A stretch of 64,000 nucleotides of DNA from Nitrospira sp. BO4 (GTDB lineage: Bacteria; Nitrospirota; Nitrospiria; Nitrospirales; Nitrospiraceae). Numbering within the stretch: position 1 is the first letter of the stretch; every line of letters begins with the position of its first letter. The notes beneath the pieces are model-generated. The model saw nothing but the letters and a program-made list of their open reading frames with translations. It did not search any database and was not told the origin of the DNA. The stretch is from the NCBI GenBank assembly GCA_030144965.1, contig JAMPUU010000026.1, forward strand, positions 1 through 64,000, given 5' to 3'. Below are positions 55,036-64,000 of this stretch, piece by piece. A program made the position numbers and the translations under genes.

Positions 55036-55257
55036 CGAGGCACCTGAAATATTGACTCCGTTTGACTTCAGTATACATGCCTAACGACCGATGTCCATGG
55101 CTTCGGCTTCCCCAGTCGGTTATAAAGCGATGGTCCAACCGACCCATTTCATTTCACGCATCGCATCGCTTAAGATGATGCAGTACACTTTATGTCGGCT
55201 TGACCAGGCGTCTCAGAATATGGCGACGGTCGAGCACAATCGCATGGGAGAATACGT

Positions 55258-56133
55258 ATGGCTGACGAACATGCTCATGGGGCCGAGCAGCCCCAGGCAA
55301 AAGATACATTGATCCCCGGGGTCAAACACGTCATTGCGATCAGCAGCGGTAAAGGAGGCGTCGGCAAGTCGACCGTTGCATCGAATCTGGCCTGTGCAAT
55401 GGCATTGGCCGGGGCGAAAGTTGGATTGTTAGATGCTGATCTCTACGGCCCCAATATTCCCATGATGATGGGCAGCACGACCGGACCGGAACAGAAGGAC
55501 GGTAAAATTGTGCCTGTCGAGAGTTACGGGGTGAAGCTGATCTCCATGGCATTTCTGGTGCCTGAAGAAGCCCCACTCGTGTGGCGCGGGCCGATGGTGC
55601 ACCAGTATCTGCAAGCGTTTTTCCGGGATGTGCTGTGGGGAGAGTTAGACTATCTGCTCATCGACCTGCCGCCGGGTACCGGTGATGTGCAACTCTCGTT
55701 GTCGCAAATGGTGCCGTTGGCCGGGGCGATTACGGTCACAACGCCGCAAGAGGTGGCTCTCTATGACGTCCGCAAGGGGATGGGCATGTTCCAGAAGGTG
55801 AACGTTCCGCTTCTAGGAATCGTGGAAAACATGAGCTACTTCGTGTGCGGTCATTGCGGTGAGCGGACGGAGATTTTCTCGTATGGTGGAGGTGAGCGGG
55901 CGGCGGCGAAGGTCGGTGTGCCGTTTCTTGGACGGATCCCGATTGATCCGGCCATTCGGGATGGCGGAGATACCGGCCATCCGATCGTGATGGCCAATCC
56001 GGCATCTCCCCAAGCCGCGGCCTTCCGCGATATTGCGAAGAAGATCATGGAAGAGCTGAGATCGGATGGGAAAAGTGGCTCTTCTATTGATAGTTTGCTC
56101 AAGAAGATCAAGCAACCGTTTAAGACTAATTGA
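55258..56133 (+). CDS. mrp: Mrp/ApbC-type iron-sulfur carrier ATPase
   Basis: A 291-aa P-loop protein. The deviant Walker A GKGGVGKST, DADLYGPNIP and the C-terminal CGHC pair that binds a bridging cluster are intact. It loads Fe-S clusters onto target proteins. ATG 55258 follows GGGAGAATACGT. The Rieske gene downstream is a plausible partner. Confidence 0.94.
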   Translation: MADEHAHGAEQPQAKDTLIPGVKHVIAISSGKGGVGKSTVASNLACAMALAGAKVGLLDADLYGPNIPMMMGSTTGPEQKDGKIVPVESYGVKLISMAFLVPEEAPLVWRGPMVHQYLQAFFRDVLWGELDYLLIDLPPGTGDVQLSLSQMVPLAGAITVTTPQEVALYDVRKGMGMFQKVNVPLLGIVENMSYFVCGHCGERTEIFSYGGGERAAAKVGVPFLGRIPIDPAIRDGGDTGHPIVMANPASPQAAAFRDIAKKIMEELRSDGKSGSSIDSLLKKIKQPFKTN

Positions 56134-56157
56134 TGGGTAACATTTCGGAGGGAAGGA

Positions 56158-56463
56158 ATGGCCGAGTTCATACGCATAGCAGCGGTAGCCGATGTGAAGC
56201 CGGGGCACGGTGTTGTGGCGGAAGTAAACGGGAAGAGTCTGGCAGTATTTAATGTAGAAGGAGATATCCGTGCCATCGACAATACCTGCTGTCATCGCGA
56301 GGGTCCATTGGGAGAAGGAGAGTTGGAAGGGAATGTCGTGACCTGTCCTTGGCATGGATGGCAATTCAACGTGACAACCGGCGCCTGCCTGAATAATCCA
56401 TCCGCAAAGGTGCTGGCCTATCAGGTACAAATCGAAGGCGATGATGTGAAAGTATTACTTTAG
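56158..56463 (+). CDS. Rieske [2Fe-2S] ferredoxin-type protein
   Basis: A 101-aa single-domain Rieske protein. CCHREGPLGEG (C-x-H, with an extra Cys between) and CPWHGW (C-x2-H) bind the cluster. No signal peptide or anchor, so cytoplasmic, typically an electron donor to an oxygenase. GGAGGGAAGG precedes the ATG. It lies 24 bp after mrp. Confidence 0.93.
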   Translation: MAEFIRIAAVADVKPGHGVVAEVNGKSLAVFNVEGDIRAIDNTCCHREGPLGEGELEGNVVTCPWHGWQFNVTTGACLNNPSAKVLAYQVQIEGDDVKVLL

Positions 56464-56508
56464 GTATGAACGAGTCTGAAAGGACGAGCAGGGCAAGGAA
56501 CTGAGGCC

Positions 56509-56874
56509 ATGGCCATTTCTCCTGAAGATCAGACCGAGATCGCGGCGGCGCTCGTGCGTCTCTACGTCTTTCTCACGCAGTACCTGGATCGTTGCTTCGA
56601 TGACGCCGCTCGGAAGAACTATCCGGATTCCGAACTGCAGACGCACCTCAATGAGACACGCCGACAGCTCATGGAAATCCTGTCGGTCAATCCTGTCGTG
56701 AAGAGGAAGCTCGCCGAAGAGTGTGACCGAATTCTGACGCTGGGTGCCGCGTGTTTAAAAGCCGGTTCGGCCGATACGAAGACTCGCGAGGCGATCCAAG
56801 CTGAACGGGCCGTGCTCAAGAACAAGACCATCGCGCTCAGCGACGTCGTGGCCGTCTTCAGAGCGCTAGCATGA
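56509..56874 (+). CDS. Hypothetical helical protein, 121 aa
   Basis: A soluble helical protein (LVRLYVFLTQYLDRCFDDAAR...KRKLAEECDRILTLGAACLKAG). No motif is recognised. The ATG follows GGGCAAGG. Its stop lies 3 bp before the next start, so both genes may be translationally coupled upstream of lipA. Confidence 0.55.
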   Translation: MAISPEDQTEIAAALVRLYVFLTQYLDRCFDDAARKNYPDSELQTHLNETRRQLMEILSVNPVVKRKLAEECDRILTLGAACLKAGSADTKTREAIQAERAVLKNKTIALSDVVAVFRALA

Positions 56875-56877
56875 ATA

Positions 56878-57243
56878 ATGGGGCAGGTGGGGTTCGACAG
56901 ACATCAGCTTGCCGGGTTGGATGACCGCGAACGGGGATTCAGCCGGCCGGTCGAGTTCGAGCGAGCGGGGCAAGGTTATCGGGCCGTCTTGCGGTATGAA
57001 ACCGTCCGTGTCACGACGGAGATACAGCAGACCTCAGACGAAGCACTCACCGTTTTGATCCAGATCTTACATGCTCAGGGATACAGACAACTCAAGACTC
57101 AAATGAGTTTTCGCAACGGTGTCTATCTCGGTTCCCAGGAACTCTGGGTGGAGTATCCGGATCCGCCGCAAGCCGAGCCGGCGCAACGTGGTTTTTTTGA
57201 TAAAATCAAGGACTGGCTTAGGCCTCGCTCGGTGAATGGATAA
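56878..57243 (+). CDS. Hypothetical protein, 121 aa
   Basis: A soluble beta-rich protein (GYRAVLRYETVRVTTEIQQTSDEALTVLIQILHAQGYRQLKTQMSFRNGVYLGSQELWVEYPDPP) followed by a short charged C-terminal tail. No family is recognised. It ends inside the lipA start region by an 8-base overlap. Confidence 0.6.
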   Translation: MGQVGFDRHQLAGLDDRERGFSRPVEFERAGQGYRAVLRYETVRVTTEIQQTSDEALTVLIQILHAQGYRQLKTQMSFRNGVYLGSQELWVEYPDPPQAEPAQRGFFDKIKDWLRPRSVNG

Positions 57244-58165
57244 CCTCATGAGCTTTGTTCCGTTGGGCCATCTCCGGTCTTCACAGGCGCGGCGAGACGA
57301 GCAATCCTCCGATGGCCGGCCTCGTCTTCCGTCATGGTTCAAGGCGCAGGCCAAAACCGGCCCGGATTATCTCGATATTAAGCAGACTATGGAGCGGCTG
57401 AAGCTCCACACGATTTGCGAAGAGGCGGGCTGTCCTAACAGGTGGGAATGTTGGAATGCCCGCACCGCGACGTTCCTGATCCTCGGCGACATCTGTACTA
57501 GGCGCTGCCACTATTGCTCAGTGCAGACCGGGAAGCCGTTTCCGGTTGATAACGGAGAGCCACATCGTGTCGCTGAGGCGATTCACGCCCTCGGCCTTCG
57601 CCATGCCGTCATCACGTCCGTCAATCGTGATGAACTACAGGACGGCGGCGCATGGGTCTTTGCCGAAACAATTCGGCAGACTAGACGTCTCAATCCGACC
57701 TGTACGATTGAAGTATTGATTCCGGACTTTGAGGGAAACGAGGAAGCGCTCAAGATGATATGCGTGGAGAAACCGGAGATTCTGAATCACAACATTGAGA
57801 CTGTGAGACGGCTCTTCCCATCGATACGCCCGCAAGGAAAATATCAGCGATCGATCGATCTTCTTGCGCGCGCGAAGCGACAAGGAATGAGGACAAAGTC
57901 CGGCTTGATCTTGGGTATGGGGGAAACGATCGACGAAGCGCGCGAAGTCATGCGCGATCTCCGGAAGGTTGATTGCGACATCATCACCATCGGTCAGTAT
58001 CTCCAGCCGACAAGAGACCATCTTCCAGTTGCCCGATTCTACGATCCGTCTGAATTCATCGCACTCAAAGAGGAAGGGTTTGCAATTGGTTTCAGTCATG
58101 TTGAATCGGGTCCGCTGGTCAGAAGTTCCTATCATGCGGAGCAACAGAGCGATCGCGCATCGTAA
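57236..58165 (+). CDS. lipA: Lipoyl synthase
   Basis: A 309-aa radical SAM enzyme inserting sulfur into octanoyl groups on lipoyl domains. Auxiliary cluster CEEAGCPNRWECW (C-x4-C-x5-C) and radical SAM cluster CTRRCHYCSV (C-x3-C-x2-C) are present, with the C-terminal RSSYHA Ser ligand. The start at 57236 overlaps the previous gene; ATG 57248 is possible. Confidence 0.97.
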   Translation: MDNLMSFVPLGHLRSSQARRDEQSSDGRPRLPSWFKAQAKTGPDYLDIKQTMERLKLHTICEEAGCPNRWECWNARTATFLILGDICTRRCHYCSVQTGKPFPVDNGEPHRVAEAIHALGLRHAVITSVNRDELQDGGAWVFAETIRQTRRLNPTCTIEVLIPDFEGNEEALKMICVEKPEILNHNIETVRRLFPSIRPQGKYQRSIDLLARAKRQGMRTKSGLILGMGETIDEAREVMRDLRKVDCDIITIGQYLQPTRDHLPVARFYDPSEFIALKEEGFAIGFSHVESGPLVRSSYHAEQQSDRAS

Positions 58166-58357
58166 AGAAAGATCGACCTGAGGCATGTCACAGTGATCAT
58201 GGGGCGTTGTATTCCGATCCTTCCTCGTTTGTTCGCATAGGCTTCCTTTCTTGTCTTCAGCAGATCAGGCGTTCCCTCGTGCTACGAATGGGCCTCTCGG
58301 TAGTACATCCGCCAAAACTGTAACCGGCTCTCGATTAAAGAAAGCTAATGAAGAAGT

Positions 58358-58390
58358 CTTCATGATTTATTCATGTGGCGTTCATGTGAC
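58358..58390 (+). promoter_or_regulatory. Three phased 11-nt repeats, Pho-box-like
   Basis: Units CTTCATGATTT, ATTCATGTGGC and GTTCATGTGAC follow without gaps at 58358, 58369 and 58380. All share TTCATG. An AT-rich -10-like TTATAA follows at about 58395. Tandem 11-nt repeats are the layout of PhoB-type operators. The gene 55 bp downstream would be the target. Confidence 0.5.
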
Positions 58391-58445
58391 GGAATTATAA
58401 AAAAGCATGAGCATACAGAGTTCACTTCACAAGAGGAGGGATGTC

Positions 58446-58688
58446 ATGAGTGTGAAGAGTATGATGTTGACCGTTGGATTCTTGTCGATGGCTGCAACTG
58501 CCATGGCGGACACCTCAAACAGCCTTACTACCGACACACGTCGGGTCGATGTTATTGATACCCACAAGGAGCTGGTCACGCAGTTGGACAGCAACAAAGG
58601 CGGAGGTCATGAGGCGCGCGTGGATGTCATCGGAAGTATCGAGTCTAAAGGGCCGGTATACCCTTACATTGCACCGATGAACCGCTAA
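58446..58688 (+). CDS. Small secreted protein, 80 aa
   Basis: A secreted protein: signal peptide (MMLTVGFLSMAATAMADT, cleaving near residue 21-22), then a hydrophilic region with TRRVDVIDTHKELVTQLDSNKG and a Gly/Pro tail. AGGAGGG precedes ATG 58446. The first ATG at 58407 lacks an RBS. The function is unknown; the upstream repeats suggest phosphate-type regulation. Confidence 0.6.
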   Translation: MSVKSMMLTVGFLSMAATAMADTSNSLTTDTRRVDVIDTHKELVTQLDSNKGGGHEARVDVIGSIESKGPVYPYIAPMNR

Positions 58689-58703
58689 GACCTGCTGAAA
58701 CTA

Positions 58704-58733
58704 CTGAGGAGGATATGGCCATGTCCTCCTCAG
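58704..58733 (+). terminator. Rho-independent terminator after the small secreted gene
   Basis: CTGAGGAGGA / TCCTCCTCAG, a perfect 10-bp stem with a 10-nt loop, followed by ATTTCTTCC. It ends the transcript of the 58446 gene. Confidence 0.8.
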
Positions 58734-58771
58734 ATTTCTTCCAAATCGTATATCCTAGTCTCTCCGGTTTC

Positions 58772-59566
58772 TTACGAAGTGCGTTTCCACCCCGAAAGCA
58801 CACAGCGTTGCGCAATCAGCGGTGTGAATCGAGCAATGTCTTGTGAGATGTTGATCATAAACCGGTCGGCGAGGGACTGATCCTCAAAACACTCGTAGAC
58901 GTCGTCAAGAAAACCACCGCGGAGCAGCGGGTGATAGAGAAATTCATGATTGGGACCCGTTGTGATTTCCAGCGGATACTCCATTGCCCCGTCGCGCTCC
59001 AGATCGAGTCCCTTGAGCCATCCTTGCCCATCTTTTGCGGAAGGCCGTTCGTTTAGGTAAGCCTGAAAACGCTCTCGCTCGTCTGTCAGGCCGTGCTGGA
59101 TCATCACCTGGTCCACCCGCTGCCACAGTGAATCGAACGTTCCATGCGATGGAAAGGTCAGCACCAGCTGACCTCCCGGTTTGAGATGTTGCACCAGTCC
59201 CTGAACCGCTCTGAATCGGTTCGGGCGAAAGAACATGACCGAAAGATTCCCCGTGATGCGATCAAATGTCGGCAGATCGGCAGGCAGGAATCGCATGTCC
59301 ATACACTCGAATCGAAGCCATGGCAATTGCGAACCTTGAATGGCTCGCGCGCGTGCGACTTGACCGGCACTCGCATCGATGGCCATCACTTCTCCTGTTG
59401 GGCCAACCTGCTCAGCCAGATAAAAGGCCGGAATGCCGTGACCGCAAGCAATATCGAGGATGTGTACTCCCCGACGAAGATCCAAATGGCGGAGGAGCGA
59501 TTCCGCGAAAGGCGTGGACCAATAATCATGCTTCGGAAGAGCCCATCGAAGAGTCGGGGTGTTCAT
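58772..59566 (-). CDS. SAM-dependent methyltransferase
   Basis: A 264-aa class I methyltransferase. Motif I ILDIACGHGIPAFYLAE, then acidic VMAIDAS and LKPGGQLVLTFPS. The C-terminal part (about 150-264) has no known family. The substrate is unknown. It lies alone between the small secreted gene and pgm. Confidence 0.85.
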   Translation of the reverse strand: MNTPTLRWALPKHDYWSTPFAESLLRHLDLRRGVHILDIACGHGIPAFYLAEQVGPTGEVMAIDASAGQVARARAIQGSQLPWLRFECMDMRFLPADLPTFDRITGNLSVMFFRPNRFRAVQGLVQHLKPGGQLVLTFPSHGTFDSLWQRVDQVMIQHGLTDERERFQAYLNERPSAKDGQGWLKGLDLERDGAMEYPLEITTGPNHEFLYHPLLRGGFLDDVYECFEDQSLADRFMINISQDIARFTPLIAQRCVLSGWKRTS

Positions 59567-59672
59567 TTTAGAGAGAAGACGGAGATGGGCTCATCTTGGC
59601 GGACGTCGTCCTAGGTCTATTGGGAGAGAACATCTCCTACATCGAAGAACCGTGTATTCGGAACGCTACGCA

Positions 59673-61316
59673 TTAACGGATTTTCAGCGCTTTCCCAATT
59701 AATACCCGTGCCTCTGCCTGAATCCGTTTCAAATGTTCTGTTCCCTTGAAGCTCTCTGCGTAAAGCTTGTACACATCCTCCGTGCCTGAGGGCCGGGCGG
59801 CGAACCAGCCGTTCGCCGTGACGACTTTCAGACCACCGATCGCGGCGTTATTGCCTGGAGCTTTGGTAAGCATGGTCACAATGCGGTCCCCTGCGAGTTC
59901 GGTTGCGTTCACTTGATCGGGTGAGAGTTTGGAGAGAATGGTCTTCTGCTCCGGTGTGGCCGGGGCGTCGATTCGTTCATAGACTGGCTCGCCCAGTTCT
60001 CCGGTAAGGTCTCGGTATAACTCGGACGGATCGCGACCCGACTTGGCCATCATCTCAGCAGCCAATAGATCCATGATAATGCCGTCCTTATCGGTGGACC
60101 AGGCTGTGCCGTCGCGCCGGAGGAACGACGCGCCGGCACTTTCCTCACCGCCGAAACCGAGTGAGCCATCGAGCAAACCATTCACAAACCACTTGAAGCC
60201 CACCGGTACCTCAACCAGTTTCCGCTGAAGTTTGGTCGCGACCCGATCGATCAAGCTGCTGCTGACCAATGTCTTGCCGATACCGGCATCAGGGTTCCAG
60301 TTGGGACGATTGGCAAAGAGATAGGCAATCGAAACGGCAAGGTAATGATTGGGATTCATCAAGCCGGAACGAGTGACGATGCCGTGGCGATCGTTGTCCG
60401 CGTCATTTCCGAATGCCACATCGAAGCGATCTTTCAGGGCGATGAGATTGGCCATCGCATATGGAGATGAACAGTCCATGCGGATCTTGCCATCCCAGTC
60501 CAACGGCATGAACCGAAACGTCGGATCAACCACTGGATTGACGATCTCGATATTCAGTCCGTAGCGCTCTGCCAGCGGCTGCCAATAGGCCACACCGGAG
60601 CCACCTAGGGGATCGATGGCAAGCTTCAACCTGGCGGACTTGATGATATCAACATCAATCACGTTGATGAGATCCCCAAGATACGCGCCGAGGTAATCGT
60701 GTCGATGGGTTGTGGGTGCTTGCCGGGCCAGTCCGATCGACATGCGCTTCGTGCCCTGGAGTTTTTCGCTCAGCAAGGCATTCGCTCGGTCCTCGATCCA
60801 CTTGGTGACTTGTGTGTCGGCGGGTCCTCCATGTGGGGGGTTGTACTTAATTCCGCCGTCTTCCGGTGGATTATGCGACGGAGTGATGACGATGCCGTCG
60901 GCTAACCCGGAAGTTCGGCCTCGGTTATAAGTGAGGATCGCATGTGAGATAACGGGCGTCGGTGTGAATCCGTCATTCTGATCGATCATGACCTCGACGC
61001 CATTTGCCGCGAGAACTTCGATCGCCGTGACCCAGGCAGGTTCCGACAGTGCGTGCGTATCTTTTCCCAAATAGAGCGGGCCGGTCGTGTGTTGTGCCAT
61101 CCGATACTCGCAGACTGCTTGAGTGATCGTCGCGACATGGTCCTCATTAAAGCTGTGCTTGAAGGAGGAGCCCCGATGGCCTGACGTGCCGAATGAAACA
61201 CGTTGCTCACGGGCAGATGTATCCGGCTTACCTGTCGAATACGCCGACAAGAGCCTACTCACGTCCACGAGCATTGACGCCGGTGCCCGCTGTCCTGCGA
61301 GAGGATGAGTTTCCAT
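59673..61316 (-). CDS. pgm: Phosphoglucomutase
   Basis: A 547-aa alpha-phosphohexomutase converting glucose-1-phosphate and glucose-6-phosphate. [19 protein letters not shown], catalytic Ser in [11 protein letters not shown], metal loop NDADNDRHG, and substrate FGGEESAG are all present; the family length of about 546 matches. Start ATG 61316 gives the E. coli-like N-terminus. It links glycogen or wall sugar metabolism. Confidence 0.96.
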   Translation of the reverse strand: METHPLAGQRAPASMLVDVSRLLSAYSTGKPDTSAREQRVSFGTSGHRGSSFKHSFNEDHVATITQAVCEYRMAQHTTGPLYLGKDTHALSEPAWVTAIEVLAANGVEVMIDQNDGFTPTPVISHAILTYNRGRTSGLADGIVITPSHNPPEDGGIKYNPPHGGPADTQVTKWIEDRANALLSEKLQGTKRMSIGLARQAPTTHRHDYLGAYLGDLINVIDVDIIKSARLKLAIDPLGGSGVAYWQPLAERYGLNIEIVNPVVDPTFRFMPLDWDGKIRMDCSSPYAMANLIALKDRFDVAFGNDADNDRHGIVTRSGLMNPNHYLAVSIAYLFANRPNWNPDAGIGKTLVSSSLIDRVATKLQRKLVEVPVGFKWFVNGLLDGSLGFGGEESAGASFLRRDGTAWSTDKDGIIMDLLAAEMMAKSGRDPSELYRDLTGELGEPVYERIDAPATPEQKTILSKLSPDQVNATELAGDRIVTMLTKAPGNNAAIGGLKVVTANGWFAARPSGTEDVYKLYAESFKGTEHLKRIQAEARVLIGKALKIR

Positions 61317-61547
61317 AGACAACGTGTAGTTCCAATACCCGTTCTCTGTCAACTCCGGAAAGTCAGATGAAGATGAGAAGGTGTGACTGCTTGTGCAATA
61401 TCTTTGCGCCTTATCTATGCCGAAGGGATGTCGAGAACTCGAGAAAGAGCGGTGAGAAATCCCTTGTAGAACGCTGAGTTGATAGATTTAAACTGATCGA
61501 TCCGGTAAGATGCCAAGAACGACGCTTACGTGCTCTGAGGGGGTGGT

Positions 61548-64000
61548 GTGTCCCGTCTTCGGCTTGCGCTTGTGATCATCCTTTCCCTCGTGGTGGTGGT
61601 CGGAGTCTTTCTTGCGTTCTCCAGAGAATTGACCGGCGAAGACTATCTCAAGGACTTTGTCCTCAAGCAACTCGAGGAGAGCCTGGGAAGGAAAATCGAC
61701 GTTCATCGCGTTAAATTTGTCGTCTTTCCCCGCATTCGTGTGGAACTCTCCGATGTCACCGTTCATGACCCCCAATCGGATCAGGCGGTATTGACGGCTA
61801 AGCGGGTCAATCTTGTTCTCCGTCTCTGGCCGCTTCTCAAGAAGCAAGTTGTTGGGAAACGATTATTGATCGAAGAACCGACGCTTACGCTTCGGCGGAA
61901 CGAACGTGGCCGCTGGAATGTTCTGGATGGATTGAACGGCCAGGCTGATACCGATGAACGAACGATGGAGCAGATGGCCAGGACATTCATGATTAGGGAA
62001 GCCAAGCTCGTGAATGGCACGATTACCGTCATCGATTCGGCCAGACCCGATGGAATTCGGTCCATCAAATTGGAACACGTCGAGTTCGGCCTGCTTGTCC
62101 GGGCCGACCGTGGGCTTGCGGAATTGCATGCCTCGGCGGCTCACCAAGGGGCGCAGGGATTATCGGCTGTTTCGCTCGATGGAGTCATCAAACAAGCAGA
62201 GCAACCAGTATCCTTATCCGGGGAAGAAACGGGAGAATCGGGTTCAGGATTTCAGTTCGAAGGACATATCGATGCCGCTGATCTCAAGGTGCGTGACGCC
62301 GCCGACTTTCTTGGCCCTCGGCCGGTTCCTGAGCATCTTCAAGGTGCCTTGAATCTCCGGAGCACCGTTCGCGTGATGCCGGGAGTGGCCGGATATGACA
62401 TGGTGTTATCGGAGATGACCGCTCATTTGAACGATATCACGATGACAGGAAATGCCAATCTCGCCGGCCTTCTGACTCCTCAACCCACGTTTTCGGTGAC
62501 GTTCACCAGCACGCTCGTCGCTCTCCCTCAGCTGCTGAAAACGATTCCCCCGGCTTGGATCCACCCGCAACTTCCGGCCTTACTGGCCGATCGCCAGATT
62601 GACGGCAAGGTGCAGGTCATCAATGCGACATTGACCGGATCTGCGACGACGGGCCCTCAACTTTCGACGACCGGGGAGTTCCATGTTCGAGAAGGTCAAG
62701 GACTGATCGGCCGCGATCGTGTGGCGGTGAAAGATTTGGCGGCGGTCGTCATGGTAGAGGCTGGACGTGTTCGCATCGCGAAGGTGACCGGAATGTATGG
62801 AGCGATGCAAATCACTGATGGAAAAGCGGAGGTGTCGTTTCTTGACGCAGGTCCGTGGCTCGAACTGGAGATCACAGGAGAGACGGGGGCGTCGCATTTG
62901 CTGGAGTTTTTGGCCAAGACCGTATCGGCCGGGCGAGTCACGCAAATGCTTGCCGGCATTCGGGATGCGGAGGGTATGGCACAGTCGACCTTTCGTCTTG
63001 TGGGTCCTTTGAATCAGCCCGGTGGGATTACATTTGCCGGCGGGGAGATTATCGCTCGTCAGGTCAGTCTCTCTCATGTCGCGTTGCCTGAGCGTTTGAC
63101 AGGGCTGCAGGGGCGATTCGTTCTAGCTGATGGGGCTACTCAGTTTGAGCAAGTCACCGGACATCTTGGAGGGACCGCTGTGCAGGTCCAAGGAATGATT
63201 GGCGGCGGAACGGCGAGTGTCTTTCAAGACCTTGCCATTCGCGCGCGCGGCGATGCCGCGCAGATGGTGCGCTTGTTCCGACCCGCTGTAACCGAACCGG
63301 GCGCTTTCGAAGGTATGCTCAGCTCAGCGGTTGTTCTATTAGGTTCGACGACGAGACCCCAGATTCGAGGAACAGTCGTGCTCGATGAGGCTAAAGTGAC
63401 ACTCGGCTCGATGGAGAAACCAATGGGAGCGCATGCCACGGTCGAGTTTGAAGGCATGATATCCCAAGGCACCGGTGTGACGTTGCATCGGGTAGAGCTG
63501 GTCTTGCCCACGGTGAGTATTCCGGCGAAGGGAACCCTGCATTTCGGCGATCGCTTCATGATTGATATGGCCGTGGCGACGAGCACGTTGTCGGTATCCA
63601 GTCTGCCGGAATGGGCATCCAAGAATTGGCTTGAGGCAGGCAATCTCGAGCTCTCGCTCGATATCAAAGGAAAAGACACAGATTGGAAGGCGTGGCGGAT
63701 CACCGGATGGATGGGTTTGACGAATGGGTTGATGACGGCCAAGGGGATCGAAGGACATATTCAGGACCTCTATGCGCGCGTAAAGTTTGTGCGCAACGAG
63801 GTCGAACTCAAGCGGCTGTCGTTCAAAATTCAGGGTAGCGACATTGCCATAGAGGCCGCGATTCGAAACTGGCCGGCAAAGCCGTTCATCACCGGGAGGA
63901 TCGAATCAAACCAGCTTGACTTGGGGTTGCTGATTCCGAAGGGTGAGCGGACTCCGATGCGTGAGTTCCTCGAAACTTTAGCGGCCACCAGTCATGTCAC
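61548..64000 (+). CDS. AsmA-type envelope protein, 5' part (runs off window)
   Basis: The frame is open from GTG 61548 to the right window edge (at least 817 codons). GAGGGGG lies just upstream. An N-terminal membrane anchor (VIILSLVVVVGVFLAFS) is followed by YLKDFVLKQLEESLGRKIDVHRV and FVVFPRIRVELSDVTVHDP, the AsmA N-terminal pattern, then long beta-rich repeats as in AsmA/TamB/DUF3971 proteins that shuttle lipids between membranes. The 3' end lies outside the window. Confidence 0.9.
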   Translation, partial: MSRLRLALVIILSLVVVVGVFLAFSRELTGEDYLKDFVLKQLEESLGRKIDVHRVKFVVFPRIRVELSDVTVHDPQSDQAVLTAKRVNLVLRLWPLLKKQVVGKRLLIEEPTLTLRRNERGRWNVLDGLNGQADTDERTMEQMARTFMIREAKLVNGTITVIDSARPDGIRSIKLEHVEFGLLVRADRGLAELHASAAHQGAQGLSAVSLDGVIKQAEQPVSLSGEETGESGSGFQFEGHIDAADLKVRDAADFLGPRPVPEHLQGALNLRSTVRVMPGVAGYDMVLSEMTAHLNDITMTGNANLAGLLTPQPTFSVTFTSTLVALPQLLKTIPPAWIHPQLPALLADRQIDGKVQVINATLTGSATTGPQLSTTGEFHVREGQGLIGRDRVAVKDLAAVVMVEAGRVRIAKVTGMYGAMQITDGKAEVSFLDAGPWLELEITGETGASHLLEFLAKTVSAGRVTQMLAGIRDAEGMAQSTFRLVGPLNQPGGITFAGGEIIARQVSLSHVALPERLTGLQGRFVLADGATQFEQVTGHLGGTAVQVQGMIGGGTASVFQDLAIRARGDAAQMVRLFRPAVTEPGAFEGMLSSAVVLLGSTTRPQIRGTVVLDEAKVTLGSMEKPMGAHATVEFEGMISQGTGVTLHRVELVLPTVSIPAKGTLHFGDRFMIDMAVATSTLSVSSLPEWASKNWLEAGNLELSLDIKGKDTDWKAWRITGWMGLTNGLMTAKGIEGHIQDLYARVKFVRNEVELKRLSFKIQGSDIAIEAAIRNWPAKPFITGRIESNQLDLGLLIPKGERTPMREFLETLAATSHV

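Overview
The window looks like a chromosomal segment of a Gram-negative, probably nitrite-oxidising Nitrospira-type bacterium (Nitrospirota). This is an inference from gene content: a lipoprotein-type copper nitrite reductase beside an exported truncated haemoglobin and a c-type cytochrome, a complete outer-membrane assembly gene (lptD) and Skp, sigma-54 regulators, a fused MoaD-MoaE, and many small conserved proteins of unknown function. No rRNA and no intact tRNA were found.

Layout. 1-6.4 kb is a loose accessory stretch: the 3' remnant of a membrane-protein gene, a thermonuclease gene with an in-frame UGA at a position where relatives carry Cys or Ala, a zinc-ribbon/MEDS pair, three tiny hypothetical genes, and a secreted CSLREA beta-helix protein followed by an STN-like periplasmic protein. 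6.4-13.7 kb is a gene-poor, island-like stretch with a degenerate tRNA-Ser on the minus strand plus its terminator, a SNF2 helicase, an unknown 347-aa protein, an IS91-like transposase remnant, a YceK-type lipoprotein and an emfourin-like protein. From 13.9 kb the chromosome becomes dense and ordinary: serS, a photolyase-like radical SAM protein, rhodanese, skp, an AsmA-like protein and a repeat-built cadherin-like surface protein. Then comes the molybdopterin operon moaC - moaD/E fusion - moaA (with a clear sigma-70 promoter), a NicO-type metal exporter, accD-folC-lptD-trx and recN.

31-38 kb is a signalling block on the minus strand: a REC/HD-GYP protein, an NtrC-type regulator with its GAF histidine kinase, a Nod19/PHM-like secreted protein, an NTF2-like secreted protein and a PP2C phosphatase. 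38.4-41.2 kb carries a cyclophilin-like protein, two DUF507 proteins, a TPR lipoprotein, a Bcp peroxiredoxin and a secreted LNS2-like protein. 41.2-45.7 kb is the nitrogen-oxide module: a TPR lipoprotein, a sigma-54 activator with a degenerate receiver domain, a cytochrome c, an exported truncated haemoglobin and nirK, the last with a recognisable promoter and a dyad in its leader.

45.8-64 kb is mostly metabolism: queG, a lone DGQHR (DndB-like) gene, a START-like protein, thiE, bioD, a short-chain dehydrogenase, putA, mrp, a Rieske protein, lipA, a small secreted protein preceded by three phased 11-nt repeats resembling a Pho box, a methyltransferase, pgm, and a long AsmA-type gene that starts at 61548 and runs off the right edge.

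The most unusual items are the UGA-interrupted thermonuclease with a SECIS-like hairpin, the MoaD-MoaE fusion with its buried Gly-Gly, the nitrogen-oxide cluster with its phosphorylation-blind regulator, and the degenerate tRNA/IS island.
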